A stretch of DNA of 64,000 bases from Sphingobacterium pedocola (GTDB taxonomy: Bacteria; Bacteroidota; Bacteroidia; Sphingobacteriales; Sphingobacteriaceae), in contig NZ_MU158690.1 in assembly GCF_015209965.1 (NCBI RefSeq), positions 496,854 through 560,853 on the forward strand, read 5' to 3'. Shown here in pieces: positions 25,565 through 34,591 of this stretch. The position numbers and the translations under genes are program-made. Every line of letters begins with the position of its first letter. Within the stretch, counting starts at the first letter, position 1. The notes beneath the pieces were generated by a model. The model had not been told where the DNA came from and searched no databases. It was given only the letters and a program-made list of their open reading frames with translations.

Positions 25565-26362
25565 CTAAATTTCGCCGTCGAAAACAAAAGTAGCTGGTCC
25601 TTTAAGGAATACACTCGTGAATGTATCACCTTCTTTGTGAAAAGAAATGTACAACTGTCCCCCCATTACGCGTATCGGAAACGCTATGTCGCCCTCCCTA
25701 TTCTCGTGTATTGCAATTGCCATAGCCGTGGCGGTAGCTCCGGTTCCGCAGGCATAGGTTTCATCTTCCACGCCTCTTTCGAAGGTGCGCAGGAAATAAC
25801 CATGCTCTTCTTTTTCAACAAAATTTACATTGATACCCTCCATACGATAGGTGTCGTTATTTCGGATAGCAGATCCTTGGTCATAAACAGGGAACGTTTT
25901 TAAATCTTCGACTATTTTAACATAGTGTGGCGAGCCCGTGTTAAGAACATAAGCATCAGAATCGCGGGCGACTTGCGCGACATTTATCATACCCAGATTT
26001 ACTTGTGTGCCATCAATATCGGCTATATGTTCACCATCTACTGCCAAAAAGACAGTTTTGTTTTGGATAAGACCAAGATCTCTGGCAAAAGCGACGATGC
26101 ACCGACCGCCATTACCGCACATGGTACCCTCGCGCCCATCCGCATTATAATATACCATTTCAAAATCGTAATTTTCCGTATCTTGAAGTAGCATCAACCC
26201 GTCTGCACCGATTCCAAACCTTCTTTCACATAGATCACGGACTAATATTTCGTTTTCACGGTCAAAAAGGCCTTTTCTATTGTCAATCAAGATGAAGTCA
26301 TTCCCTGCTCCTTGATATTTAAAAAACTTTATTTTTTTATGTTTAATTTGAAAATCCACCAT
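25565..26362 (-). CDS. dapF: diaminopimelate epimerase
   Basis: This 265-residue enzyme converts LL-diaminopimelate to the meso form for lysine and peptidoglycan synthesis. The two catalytic cysteines are in the MCGNGGRC and ACGTGATA motifs, and the N-terminal KYQGAGNDFILID is typical. Length agrees with the family. It lies alone on the minus strand, divergent from the htrA-like gene, with about 195 bases between the two starts that contain the htrA promoter. The first ten residues before KYQGAGND are not conserved, so the true start could be slightly later, but no better start codon is seen. Confidence 0.95.
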   Translation of the reverse strand: MVDFQIKHKKIKFFKYQGAGNDFILIDNRKGLFDRENEILVRDLCERRFGIGADGLMLLQDTENYDFEMVYYNADGREGTMCGNGGRCIVAFARDLGLIQNKTVFLAVDGEHIADIDGTQVNLGMINVAQVARDSDAYVLNTGSPHYVKIVEDLKTFPVYDQGSAIRNNDTYRMEGINVNFVEKEEHGYFLRTFERGVEDETYACGTGATATAMAIAIHENREGDIAFPIRVMGGQLYISFHKEGDTFTSVFLKGPATFVFDGEI

Positions 26363-26459
26363 AAAATTAATATTCTTGTTACAATTCTTTTAAAGTATGT
26401 TAAATCTTGTTAAATTAAAGAAACGAGTCGTTTTGTTAACAAATTTTAACTGACAAAAC

Positions 26460-26491
26460 TTGCATGAAGGCGCTTAATGGTATTACATTTG
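26460..26491 (+). promoter_or_regulatory. promoter of the HtrA-like protease gene
   Basis: TTG (26460-26462), 21 bases, then TACATTTG (26484-26491) fits the Bacteroidota sigma-ABfr pattern. Transcription would start near 26498, giving a leader of about 60 bases. Confidence 0.7.
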
Positions 26492-26557
26492 AACATACAC
26501 AACTAGAATAAAGTAACATAAATTTTTAACAAAGTTAAGATATTACAGCAAATAAAT

Positions 26558-28138
26558 ATGAAGAAAATAGGAATCACATTATTAACAGCTGTCTTAGGAG
26601 GAGCTGTAGCAGTAGGGGGGTATAAATTGTTTGAAAATAAGCAACTAGATAATATGTCTTTTGAAGAAAGACAGAAGGTCTACTATGCGAATAATGCCAG
26701 TCCCATAGAGGATATGGTGTCTTCAACCGGGAATTTAGATTTTACACAAGCAGCTGCGGCTGTGTCTCCGGGAGTTGTGCATATTAAAGTCACGATGACA
26801 AGTCGCGGATCTCAGCGTGGTGGTGGTGGTTCGCCTTTCGATATGTTTGAAGAGTTTTTTGGCATGCCACAGCAAAGACGTGCGCAACCGCGTCAGCCAC
26901 AGCAGGCTTCCGGATCGGGTGTAATCATTTCGCCGGATGGCTATATCGTAACGAATAATCACGTTGTAGAAGATGCGGATATAATTGAGGTGCAACTTAC
27001 TGACAAACGTACATTTGAAGCAAAAGTAATTGGTAAAGATCCTAATACCGATTTGGCGCTTATCAAAGTGAATGCGACAGGGTTGCCTTTGGTGAAATTA
27101 GGGAATTCGGACAATGTGCAGATTGGTGAATGGGTACTGGCAGTAGGGTATCCATTGAGTTTACAGTCTACCGTAACAGCTGGTATTGTAAGTGCGAAAG
27201 GTCGTCAGATAGGAATTTTAGGCGAGTCACAGCAACAACAACCAAGAGGCTACGGGTACGGTCAGGGCCAAGGTCAACAAGAAGAACAGATTGTAAATAC
27301 AGCGATAGAGTCCTTTATCCAGACTGACGCAGTAATTAATAAAGGGAATAGTGGGGGAGCCTTGGTAAACGCAAAAGGAGAGTTGATCGGTATCAATTCG
27401 GCTATTGCGTCGCCGACCGGTGTATATGCAGGATATGGTTTTGCTATTCCTATCAATTTGGCGAAAAAGATCTTAGACGATTTTAGAGAATTCGGTAGTG
27501 TGAAGCGTGGATATGTGGGTGTAAGTTTTAGAGAAATTTCAGAGCTTACCGTAGAACAGAAGAAGGAATTTGGTCTCACTGATATTTTAGGTCTTTATGT
27601 TTTTGATGCGGTAAAAGGGGGTGGAGCAGAAGCGGCCGGTATTAAAAAAGGCGATATTATTACTAAAATTGACGGCAACATAATTTATTCTTCATCAGAT
27701 TTGCAGGAGCGTGTAGCAAGATTACGTCCTGGCGACAAAGTGAAAATTTCTTACAAACGTGAGGGTAAAGAAAGAGAAGCTACCATTACCTTGAAGGGTG
27801 AAGAAGCGAAGGCTAAAGCCGAAGAAGAGGGTAGCAGCGCTAGCGCGACGGAAATCTATAATAAGTTAGGTGCCAGCTTTATTCCGGCTACCGATGCCCG
27901 TAAGAAAGAATTGGGAATTAGTTCGGGTGTTGTGGTAACACAGATACATCGTGGAGGGGTATTCGAATATTTTGGTGTAGAGAGTGGCTTAGTTATTACT
28001 GAAATTAATGGCAAACCTGTAAATAATGTAGATGATGTAGAGACTGCATTGGGTAATACTAAACGTAATATTGTACGGGTAACAGGTGTGCCAGAAAGAG
28101 GCAGCCGAGTAGAGTTTAATGTGCCGATTGAGTATTAG
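26558..28138 (+). CDS. Do/DegP-family periplasmic serine protease (HtrA)
   Basis: The 526-residue protein has an N-terminal membrane anchor or signal segment (about 5-25), a trypsin-like protease domain with the triad His135 (NNHVVED), Asp165 (NTDLALIKV) and Ser265 (GNSGGAL), and two PDZ domains (about 315-415 and 430-520). It degrades or refolds damaged envelope proteins. A Gln/Gly-rich insert (about residues 222-245) lies between the Asp and Ser and lengthens a loop compared with DegP. A glycine-rich stretch near residues 87-95 sits in the LA-loop region. A terminator hairpin follows at 28167. Confidence 0.93.
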   Translation: MKKIGITLLTAVLGGAVAVGGYKLFENKQLDNMSFEERQKVYYANNASPIEDMVSSTGNLDFTQAAAAVSPGVVHIKVTMTSRGSQRGGGGSPFDMFEEFFGMPQQRRAQPRQPQQASGSGVIISPDGYIVTNNHVVEDADIIEVQLTDKRTFEAKVIGKDPNTDLALIKVNATGLPLVKLGNSDNVQIGEWVLAVGYPLSLQSTVTAGIVSAKGRQIGILGESQQQQPRGYGYGQGQGQQEEQIVNTAIESFIQTDAVINKGNSGGALVNAKGELIGINSAIASPTGVYAGYGFAIPINLAKKILDDFREFGSVKRGYVGVSFREISELTVEQKKEFGLTDILGLYVFDAVKGGGAEAAGIKKGDIITKIDGNIIYSSSDLQERVARLRPGDKVKISYKREGKEREATITLKGEEAKAKAEEEGSSASATEIYNKLGASFIPATDARKKELGISSGVVVTQIHRGGVFEYFGVESGLVITEINGKPVNNVDDVETALGNTKRNIVRVTGVPERGSRVEFNVPIEY

Positions 28139-28166
28139 TTTTCATAGATAGTTTATATTGTTAGTA

Positions 28167-28196
28167 TGTGGCTTTCTTTGGGAAGCCACATTTTTT
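28167..28196 (+). terminator. terminator after the HtrA-like gene
   Basis: TGTGGCTT (28167-28174) pairs perfectly with AAGCCACA (28183-28190) and is followed by six T. Confidence 0.88.
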
Positions 28197-28248
28197 ATGT
28201 ACTGCTTGCCGTGTTCATCAAAGATAATTTTTACTTTTGGATTATTAT

Positions 28249-28596
28249 ATGAAGATAGCAGAAGTAAATAGGAAGTGGGAAGAGTTGCGCGGTGTGATCG
28301 CCGAAAACTTTGATATGGAACTGCCCGATATGAAAGTAATGCTTTTTCTGATTGGTGTGCAAGAATTGGGACAAGGCCCTAAGAAGTTTTCGAAGCGCGA
28401 GAAGGAAGAGCTCATGCATATCGCAACTTGTCGGTTGTTTAGTGCTATGGGCTTTTATGAGCTTAAAGGACTGGATGAGGATGGTTGGCCGCACTGGGAG
28501 TTGGTAAAGCCTGTTCCAAATTATACCTTATTGGAACAGGAAATGATCATGAAATCGTTGATCATAGATTATTTTCAGGAGTTAGAAATTATTTAA
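28249..28596 (+). CDS. small conserved protein of unknown function
   Basis: A soluble 115-residue protein without recognised domain. It is mostly helical, with acidic and basic residues and the stretch KFSKREKEELMHIATCRLFSAMGFYEL in its middle. I take the ATG at 28249 over an upstream TTG at 28237, which overlaps a likely -7 element (TACTTTTG, 28232-28239). With that promoter the leader would be only a few bases long. It lies three bases before the cyclophilin gene, so the two are probably cotranscribed. I think it is real because of the spacing and the intact frame; the function is unknown. Confidence 0.65.
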   Translation: MKIAEVNRKWEELRGVIAENFDMELPDMKVMLFLIGVQELGQGPKKFSKREKEELMHIATCRLFSAMGFYELKGLDEDGWPHWELVKPVPNYTLLEQEMIMKSLIIDYFQELEII

Positions 28597-28599
28597 TAG

Positions 28600-29358
28600 A
28601 TGAAGAAGTTATTCACCGCCGTTTTGTTGCTTTTTTGTATCGTAACGCAGGCGCAAAAGCCTACGCATTATTACGTTAATGTTTCTACGAGTCAAGGTAG
28701 TGCTATTTTGAGGTTATACAATGAAACGCCCAAGCATCGTGACAATTTCGTAAAGTTGGTAAAAGAAGGATTTTATGATTCTTTATTATTTCATCGTGTT
28801 ATCCATAATTTTATGATACAAGGTGGAGATCCGGACTCCAGATATGCTGCGGATCGCGTGCAATTGGGTAATGGAGGTCTTGAGTATAAAATTCCATCTG
28901 AAATCCAATCGGAATTAATTCATAAAAAAGGAACGATCGGTGCTGCGCGGGATAATAATCCTGCCAAGCAATCTTCCGCTTCGCAGTTCTATTTCGTCCA
29001 AGGACGTAAGTACTCACAGGCTGGACTAGATTCTTTGGAACAATTTAGAATGCAGGGTAAAAAATTGTCACCTATTCAACGTCAAGCGTATTCGACGGTA
29101 GGAGGGACTCCTCATTTGGATGGGAATTATACGGTTTTTGGAGAGCTTTTAACAGGGGTGGAAATCGTGGACAAGATAGCCGTGGTCGAAACGGATCCTT
29201 TTGATCGTCCATTAAAGAACGAGCGAATGGCAATGCACATATTGACGCGAAGAGAGGCGATTAATTTAGAGCGTGAAAATAACGGATTGCAAGCAAAGGA
29301 TGATTTCTTTACGAAATTGTTTGATTCCTTTAAATCTAAATATTATAACGTTCAGTAA
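28600..29358 (+). CDS. cyclophilin-type peptidyl-prolyl isomerase, exported
   Basis: The 252-residue protein has a signal peptide (residues 1 to about 18, ending TQAQ) and a cyclophilin domain: FVKLVKEGFYDSLLFHRVI, FMIQGGDP, and the catalytic-core QFYFVQGR and VFGELLTGVEIVD. It speeds proline isomerisation during folding of periplasmic proteins. The insertion of about 20 residues around LEQFRMQGKKLSPIQRQ enlarges a loop compared with E. coli PpiA, a feature common in Bacteroidota. The exonuclease gene begins immediately after its stop. Confidence 0.93.
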   Translation: MKKLFTAVLLLFCIVTQAQKPTHYYVNVSTSQGSAILRLYNETPKHRDNFVKLVKEGFYDSLLFHRVIHNFMIQGGDPDSRYAADRVQLGNGGLEYKIPSEIQSELIHKKGTIGAARDNNPAKQSSASQFYFVQGRKYSQAGLDSLEQFRMQGKKLSPIQRQAYSTVGGTPHLDGNYTVFGELLTGVEIVDKIAVVETDPFDRPLKNERMAMHILTRREAINLERENNGLQAKDDFFTKLFDSFKSKYYNVQ

Positions 29359-30123
29359 ATGAAAATTGTAACCTACAATGTCAATGGAATACGTGCTGCG
29401 CTTAAAAAGGATTGGTTAGGCTGGTTGAAGACAGTAGATCCTGATGTCGTGTGCTTGCAGGAGATAAAGGCGACTGCAGATCAGGTTCCTGAAATACTTT
29501 ACCTTGAACAAATGGGCTATGAGCACTATTGGTACCCCGCTCAAAAAAAGGGATATAGTGGAACAGCTATATTTACGAAGATAACTCCTAACCACATTGA
29601 GTATGGTTGTGGTCATGAAGATTACGATTTTGAAGGCAGAATAATTCGAGCTGACTTTGACGATATTTCTGTAATGAGCACGTATTTTCCTTCCGGTACC
29701 ACCGGAGATGTGCGTCAGGAATTCAAGTATCGTTTTCTGGATGATTTTAAAGTATATACGGATAAACTACTACTCGAAAAACCTAAATTAATTATTTCAG
29801 GTGATTTCAATATCTGTCATCGTGCTATTGATATTCATAATCCGAAATCCAATGCAAACACATCTGGATTTTTACCTGCTGAGCGGGAGTGGATGGAGAA
29901 TTTTATCCAATCGGGATTCGTTGATACATTTAGACATTTTAACCCTGATCCACATCACTATACTTGGTGGAGCTATCGTGCAGGGTCTAGAGCGAAAAAC
30001 TTAGGTTGGCGTATTGATTATAATATGGCTTCCCCTGCTTTGTTACATCATATTTCGCACGCAGGGATTCTATCTGATGCGGTACATTCAGATCATTGCC
30101 CTGTTGTTTTGGAAGTAAAATAA
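29359..30123 (+). CDS. xth: exodeoxyribonuclease III
   Basis: A 254-residue member of the exonuclease III/AP endonuclease family, the main enzyme that cuts DNA at abasic sites. Motifs visible are VNGIRAALKK near the start, LQEIKA (metal-binding Glu), SGDFNICH, RRAGSRAKNLGWRIDY-like active-site stretch and the terminal SDHCPV with catalytic His. Length fits the family. It starts directly after the cyclophilin stop and ends at a bidirectional terminator. The GWRIDY motif assigns it to the Xth branch rather than to an endonuclease/phosphatase of other function. Confidence 0.95.
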   Translation: MKIVTYNVNGIRAALKKDWLGWLKTVDPDVVCLQEIKATADQVPEILYLEQMGYEHYWYPAQKKGYSGTAIFTKITPNHIEYGCGHEDYDFEGRIIRADFDDISVMSTYFPSGTTGDVRQEFKYRFLDDFKVYTDKLLLEKPKLIISGDFNICHRAIDIHNPKSNANTSGFLPAEREWMENFIQSGFVDTFRHFNPDPHHYTWWSYRAGSRAKNLGWRIDYNMASPALLHHISHAGILSDAVHSDHCPVVLEVK

Positions 30124-30214
30124 AGGAGTCTAACTGACTTACAAGAGAATCCAACAACACGACAGACAGCGTTTAATTCAGAGGTAGTAATAGTTTGAAA
30201 AACGAAATTGAAGA

Positions 30215-30255
30215 TTTTTCGGTTCCTATTCGTAATATGAATAAGGACCGAAAAA
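30215..30255. terminator. bidirectional terminator between convergent genes
   Basis: A 17-base stem with a few mismatches (30215-30231 with 30239-30255) around a 7-base loop has T runs on both strands. It serves exonuclease III on + and the alpha-hydroxy-acid dehydrogenase on -. Confidence 0.75.
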
Positions 30256-30265
30256 TTTAAGTGTA

Positions 30266-31432
30266 TTACTTTATTAATCTTGTTGGTAACTGCGCTATAT
30301 TTTCTAGGGATAATTGTTGCATAACCTGATAAAGCTGTGCTTTGAAAAGATTAATTGTATTTTCTCCACCTTCATTGCCCAAAGCTCCTACACCATACAT
30401 AAAGGGTCGTCCCATAAAATTAAAATCTGATCCAACAGCATGTGCTCTCGCTAAATCTACACCCGAACGAATTCCACCATCCAGCATAATTTTGATCTTT
30501 TCTTTATACGCTTGATTTCCTGCCAATTTAATAAGTGAATGAATGGAAGACTCTCCAGCATCAATCTGACGGCCGCCGTGATTAGAAACAATTACGCCAT
30601 CTGCCCCAATCGCAATTGCGGCTTGCATATCTTCATCGGTAGTGATGCCTTTAAGTACTAGAGGCCCTTTCCAAATATCACGAATAGCTTTTACTTTTTC
30701 AACATTGACCTTTCCTGTAAAAGTCCTATTCATGAATTGTCCCAGTTGGCTTAAATCCAATCCTTTTTCCATGTACGGCTTTAGTGTGGCAAAGGAAGGG
30801 ATACCATGTTGCAAGGTTTTAATTCCCCAGGTGGGGCGAATCATCGCCTGTAAAACATTAGAAATATTCATTTTCGGAGGCATGGATAAGCCACTTTTTA
30901 TTTCACGGTACCGTAAGCCAAAAGAAGGCACGTCGACCAATACGACTAAAACGGGACATTCGACATCCTTTAACCTTTTTAATATATCATCCCGTAATCT
31001 ATTTTCCGTTGGGTGGTAAAGTTGAAACCAGGCTTTACCATCTGAAACCTCCGCAATACGCTCTATGCTGCTTGTTGATACAGTGCTTAATGTATAAGGG
31101 ATATCATGTTTTGCTGCAGCTTTTGCTAGTATTTCAGGGGCATTTGGCCACATCAAACCTTGGAGTCCGATAGGGGATATACCGAATGGAGCACTGTACC
31201 GTCTGCCAAATAGTTCAACAGACATATCAATATCTTCGGCTACATGTAGATATTGAGGTTTTAGTAGGATATCGTCAAAATCACTTTCATTTCGGGCCAA
31301 ATTCAATTCTTCATTGCATCCTCCTTCAAGGTAATCAAAGGCGAATTTTGGTATCCTTTTTTTTGCTTTCTTTTTCAGATCGCCTATACACGGATACTGT
31401 GACTTGTAAGGAAAATATATTTTTTTTGACAT
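30266..31432 (-). CDS. FMN-dependent alpha-hydroxy-acid dehydrogenase (LldD-like)
   Basis: The 388-residue enzyme belongs to the L-lactate dehydrogenase/glycolate oxidase family. The SNHGGRQID motif with the catalytic His and Arg, the DGGIRSG stretch and GRPFMYG of the FMN site are all present, as is PFGISPIGLQG at the N-terminal side. It oxidises a 2-hydroxy acid such as L-lactate to the keto acid. The ATG at 31432 (MSKKIYFPYK) is chosen over a start ten codons upstream, which falls inside a large palindrome. There is no partner gene, so substrate and electron acceptor cannot be read from context. Confidence 0.9.
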   Translation of the reverse strand: MSKKIYFPYKSQYPCIGDLKKKAKKRIPKFAFDYLEGGCNEELNLARNESDFDDILLKPQYLHVAEDIDMSVELFGRRYSAPFGISPIGLQGLMWPNAPEILAKAAAKHDIPYTLSTVSTSSIERIAEVSDGKAWFQLYHPTENRLRDDILKRLKDVECPVLVVLVDVPSFGLRYREIKSGLSMPPKMNISNVLQAMIRPTWGIKTLQHGIPSFATLKPYMEKGLDLSQLGQFMNRTFTGKVNVEKVKAIRDIWKGPLVLKGITTDEDMQAAIAIGADGVIVSNHGGRQIDAGESSIHSLIKLAGNQAYKEKIKIMLDGGIRSGVDLARAHAVGSDFNFMGRPFMYGVGALGNEGGENTINLFKAQLYQVMQQLSLENIAQLPTRLIK

Positions 31433-31440
31433 GATTATAA

Positions 31441-31494
31441 CATGATAGGGTTTAGCACGCAAATATCATAATATTTATGCTAAACTCTGTCATG
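31441..31494. repeat. 54-base near-perfect palindrome before the alpha-hydroxy-acid dehydrogenase gene
   Basis: The arms 31441-31457 and 31478-31494 are 17 bases each with two differences that still allow G-T pairing. Inner arms AAATAT and ATATTT (31461-31466, 31471-31476) extend it. It ends eight bases before the ATG on the minus strand, so it overlaps the 5' leader and probably the promoter. Confidence 0.85.
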
Positions 31495-31550
31495 TACTAT
31501 GATGGTAATATCTTTTTAATGACAATTTTTTAAACCAGTGGGGTTCTGTG

Positions 31551-31733
31551 CTATTTATTTCTGCCACCTATTATCTTAGTAATTAACCAGATAATCAGCG
31601 CGACTACCAGTACAACAACAATTACACCCGTCCATACACCTGCTTTGAAGATGCCTTCAATAACAGAACAACCGGTAAGTAATGTGGAAGTCAATGCTAC
31701 GAGTGAAATGGGAATTATCGTTTGATGTCTCAT
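31551..31733 (-). CDS. small membrane lipoprotein
   Basis: A 60-residue protein with a lipoprotein signal (lipobox LTGC, Cys22) followed by SVIEGIFKAGVWTG and one strongly hydrophobic helix (VIVVVLVVALIIWLI, about 38-52), then GGRNK. Very similar short proteins are widespread in Bacteroidota and are sometimes labelled phosphatidate cytidylyltransferase, which the size rules out. The lipid anchor and helix suggest it sits across or on the inner membrane. No function is known to me. It stands alone between two minus-strand genes. Confidence 0.75.
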   Translation of the reverse strand: MRHQTIIPISLVALTSTLLTGCSVIEGIFKAGVWTGVIVVVLVVALIIWLITKIIGGRNK

Positions 31734-31912
31734 ATAAGTAATTATTTTCTTTCCTCTAATAACATATAACCGGAACTTTTGTTTCTTTTTAGATAGGTGA
31801 AATATTAGGATTAGATGGAAAGTTTGGGATTTGATAACGTTGCGGATAGGAAGGTGAGATTTAAAGAATGCAAAATAATCTTTACGTTAATAATATGACA
31901 TTAAACACAATA

Positions 31913-31940
31913 AAGCCCGAAGCTGTTAGGCCTCGGGCTT
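31913..31940 (-). terminator. terminator of metE
   Basis: On the minus strand AAGCCCGA (31940-31933) pairs with TCGGGCTT (31920-31913), giving an 8-base stem with a 12-base loop. It is followed by TTATTGTG, a weak T tract. It lies 30 bases past the metE stop. Confidence 0.75.
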
Positions 31941-31969
31941 GTTTATTTAATAACACTAATTTTCGGGTC

Positions 31970-34282
31970 TTATTCTGCTCTTAAGATTTTGGCCGCCTCA
32001 ACCATAGATTCTAGCGCAGCTTTAGTTTCCGGCCAAGCACGTGTTTTTAATCCGCAGTCAGGGTTCACCCAAAGTTGTTCTGCAGGAACTACAGCTTTTG
32101 CTTTGCGTAATAATTCGACCATCTCTGCTGTACTAGGTACACGTGGTGAATGGATATCATATACTCCGGGACCGATATCGTTAGGATATTTGAAATCAGC
32201 GGCAAACGCATCTAATAATTCCATTTGAGAACGTGAAGTTTCGATCGTGATGACGTCAGCATCCATTGCTGCAATATCTTCGATGATGTCATTGAACTCC
32301 GAATAACACATGTGTGTGTGAATCTGGGTGTCGTCATCTACATTAGAAGAAGAAACACGGAATGCGCGTACAGCCCAGTTTAAGTAGTCTTTTTGATCCG
32401 CTTTACGTAATGGAAGGCCTTCACGGATAGCTGGTTCGTCTATTTGGATAATTTTTATTCCCGCTTTTTCCAACGCTTGTACTTCATCTAATATCGCTAA
32501 AGCAATTTGGTAAGTCGTTGTGGAACGGGGTTGATCGTTACGCACGAAAGACCACTGTAAAATGGTTACGGGACCGGTTAGCATTCCTTTTACTGGACGT
32601 TCGGTCAATGTTTGTGCATACGACGACCAACGTACAGTCATGTCTGCTGGACGGTATACATCGCCATAAATAACCGGTGGTTTTACACAGCGGGATCCGT
32701 AAGATTGAACCCATCCGTTTTTCGTGAAAGCGTACCCTGCTAATTGCTCGCCAAAGTACTCTACCATGTCATTACGCTCGAATTCTCCATGGACTAACAC
32801 GTCTATATCTAACTGTTCTTGTAAACGAATTGTTCTTTCAGTTTCTTCTGCGATCTCTTTGTCATACTGTTCCTGAGAGATAGCTCCTTTTTTCAAGTCA
32901 GCTCTCCATTTCCGTACATCCTTCGTTTGTGGGAAAGAACCGATTGTCGTCGTGGCAAAGGCCGGTAAATTAAATTTTGCTTGCTGAGCAGCTTTACGTT
33001 GAGGGAAAGGAGATGTGCGTTTTGCATCGTCATCTGTGATGTTCGCTGTACGTTGTTTTACTTCAGGTCTGTGAATTAAAGGAGAGGTACGACGGCTTTC
33101 AGCGGCCGCTTTGTTAGCCTCAAAACGTTCAGCAGTTTCGGTGTCGACTTCTCCGTCGGCTAAGATTGCTAGATCTTTAACCTCTGTAAGTTTTTGTTTA
33201 GCAAATGCTAACCAGTTTTTAACATCTTTTGGAAGTGATTCTTCATTGTCCTCGTTATCCAAGTCAAAAGGAACATGTAATAACGAAGAGGAAGGTGCGA
33301 TCCATACACGGTCTTTTCCTAATGCGTCTACCGCTTGTTTGATTAATGCCAAAGATTTTTCGTAATCGTTTTTCCAGATGTTACGTCCTTCCACTACTCC
33401 CAACGAAAGTGTTAATGTAGCAGGTACTTTAGCTAATACCGTATTCAGTTGCTGATCACCGCGTACCAGGTCTAGGTGGAGCGCATGGATTGGTAAGTTC
33501 AGCGCTGTTTCTTCGTTGTCAGCCAAAGCTTCAAAATAAGTAGCCACAATGAGCTTGATGCCTTTGGCAGCAGCAGCTAATTTTTCGAATACTTTGCCGT
33601 ACAATGCACGTGTCGCGTCGTCGATATCCAATGCTAAGAAAGGTTCGTCAATTTGGACGTATTGCGTGCCAGCCTCTGCTAATTTTGATAAAATTTCTTC
33701 ATAAACAGGTACTAATTTGTCGATCAAATCTATACGGTTGAAATCGGCTTCTTTTTCTTTACCAACTAAAAGGTAAGTGATAGGTCCAATTAGTACCGGT
33801 TTTGTTTCAATACCCAGCGACTTCGCTTCATTGTATTCGTTTAAGAATTTTTCGGAAGTCAATTTAAATTCTTGATTTTTAGTGAATTCAGGAACAATGT
33901 AATGGTAGTTGGTATCAAACCACTTTGTCATCTCCATTGCTGTTACATCAACACCTTCTTCTTGAAAACCGCGAGCCATAGCAAAATATAAATCTAGGTT
34001 ATATTTACGGTCAATTTTGTCTAATAGTGAACTGTAACGGGCTGGAATAGCGCCTACAGTCAATGACAAGTCAAGCACTTGGTCGTAGAAAGAAAAGTCG
34101 TTCGAGGGAATTAAATCAATCCCGGCATCTTTTTGAGTTTTCCAGTTGTTTTTGCGAATAGATTTAGCCGCTTCTAATAATTCTTCCGCAGAAATCTTTT
34201 TAGCCCAATATGCTTCATTGGCTTTTTTTAATTCGCGGAACGGTCCCACCCTTGGGTAACCTAAGTTGTTGGTAATTAACAT
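31970..34282 (-). CDS. metE: cobalamin-independent methionine synthase
   Basis: The 770-residue enzyme transfers a methyl group from methyltetrahydrofolate to homocysteine to make methionine without vitamin B12. The N-terminal NLGYPRVGP and the C-terminal catalytic barrel with [12 protein letters not shown], the zinc ligands in HTHMCYSEF and the Cys in NPDCGLKTR are present. Length matches E. coli MetE (about 753). A SAM-I riboswitch in the leader indicates that it is shut down when S-adenosylmethionine is plentiful. It is transcribed alone and ends at its own terminator. Confidence 0.97.
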   Translation of the reverse strand: MLITNNLGYPRVGPFRELKKANEAYWAKKISAEELLEAAKSIRKNNWKTQKDAGIDLIPSNDFSFYDQVLDLSLTVGAIPARYSSLLDKIDRKYNLDLYFAMARGFQEEGVDVTAMEMTKWFDTNYHYIVPEFTKNQEFKLTSEKFLNEYNEAKSLGIETKPVLIGPITYLLVGKEKEADFNRIDLIDKLVPVYEEILSKLAEAGTQYVQIDEPFLALDIDDATRALYGKVFEKLAAAAKGIKLIVATYFEALADNEETALNLPIHALHLDLVRGDQQLNTVLAKVPATLTLSLGVVEGRNIWKNDYEKSLALIKQAVDALGKDRVWIAPSSSLLHVPFDLDNEDNEESLPKDVKNWLAFAKQKLTEVKDLAILADGEVDTETAERFEANKAAAESRRTSPLIHRPEVKQRTANITDDDAKRTSPFPQRKAAQQAKFNLPAFATTTIGSFPQTKDVRKWRADLKKGAISQEQYDKEIAEETERTIRLQEQLDIDVLVHGEFERNDMVEYFGEQLAGYAFTKNGWVQSYGSRCVKPPVIYGDVYRPADMTVRWSSYAQTLTERPVKGMLTGPVTILQWSFVRNDQPRSTTTYQIALAILDEVQALEKAGIKIIQIDEPAIREGLPLRKADQKDYLNWAVRAFRVSSSNVDDDTQIHTHMCYSEFNDIIEDIAAMDADVITIETSRSQMELLDAFAADFKYPNDIGPGVYDIHSPRVPSTAEMVELLRKAKAVVPAEQLWVNPDCGLKTRAWPETKAALESMVEAAKILRAE

Positions 34283-34591
34283 GCTCTTATCCCTTTTTTA
34301 ATTTTTTACGTATAAAATTTTGCTGTAAGAGAAGGAGACTTGAATCAGTTTCTTCAGCTTATCTTTCCCCTTTCGGAGTAGAATGTAGCACCTTGTCAAG
34401 AGACAGGTTGCTAAGGCTTCAACGGGTCTAGTCCCTCTGCCTTTCTCTATAAGCGCAGCTAATATCGGAATAAGAATTGATATTACAAAAAAAGAATAAA
34501 TAAAAGAACAAAAGGACAAGATTAGACTGGCTTTATCACGCGCCCAAATCGGTCGTTTGTCCTAGCTCCCCATCATCTTTATTCTTTTAAT
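34283..34591. other. metE leader and promoter region
   Basis: The 309 bases between metE and the response regulator gene hold the SAM-I riboswitch (34357-34454) and a 70-base AT-rich segment between it and the metE start. No convincing intrinsic terminator is visible downstream of the aptamer, so control may act on translation. The part beyond 34455 presumably has the promoter; I see no clear TAnnTTTG. Short frames here are not genes. Confidence 0.6.
34357..34454 (-). ncRNA. SAM-I (S-box) riboswitch controlling metE
   Basis: Read on the minus strand the segment has the S-box core in order: CTTAT...GAGA at the 5' side of P1, GAGGGAC, GAAGCC, GCAACC, then GGTGCTA and the closing AGATAAG that pairs with the first CTTAT. 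These are the invariant elements that bind S-adenosylmethionine. It lies 75 bases before the methionine synthase start, the expected target. Confidence 0.93.

Noticed and set aside
34298..34519. 73-codon minus-strand open frame upstream of metE
   Set aside because: It coincides with the SAM-I riboswitch, whose conserved RNA elements explain the sequence.
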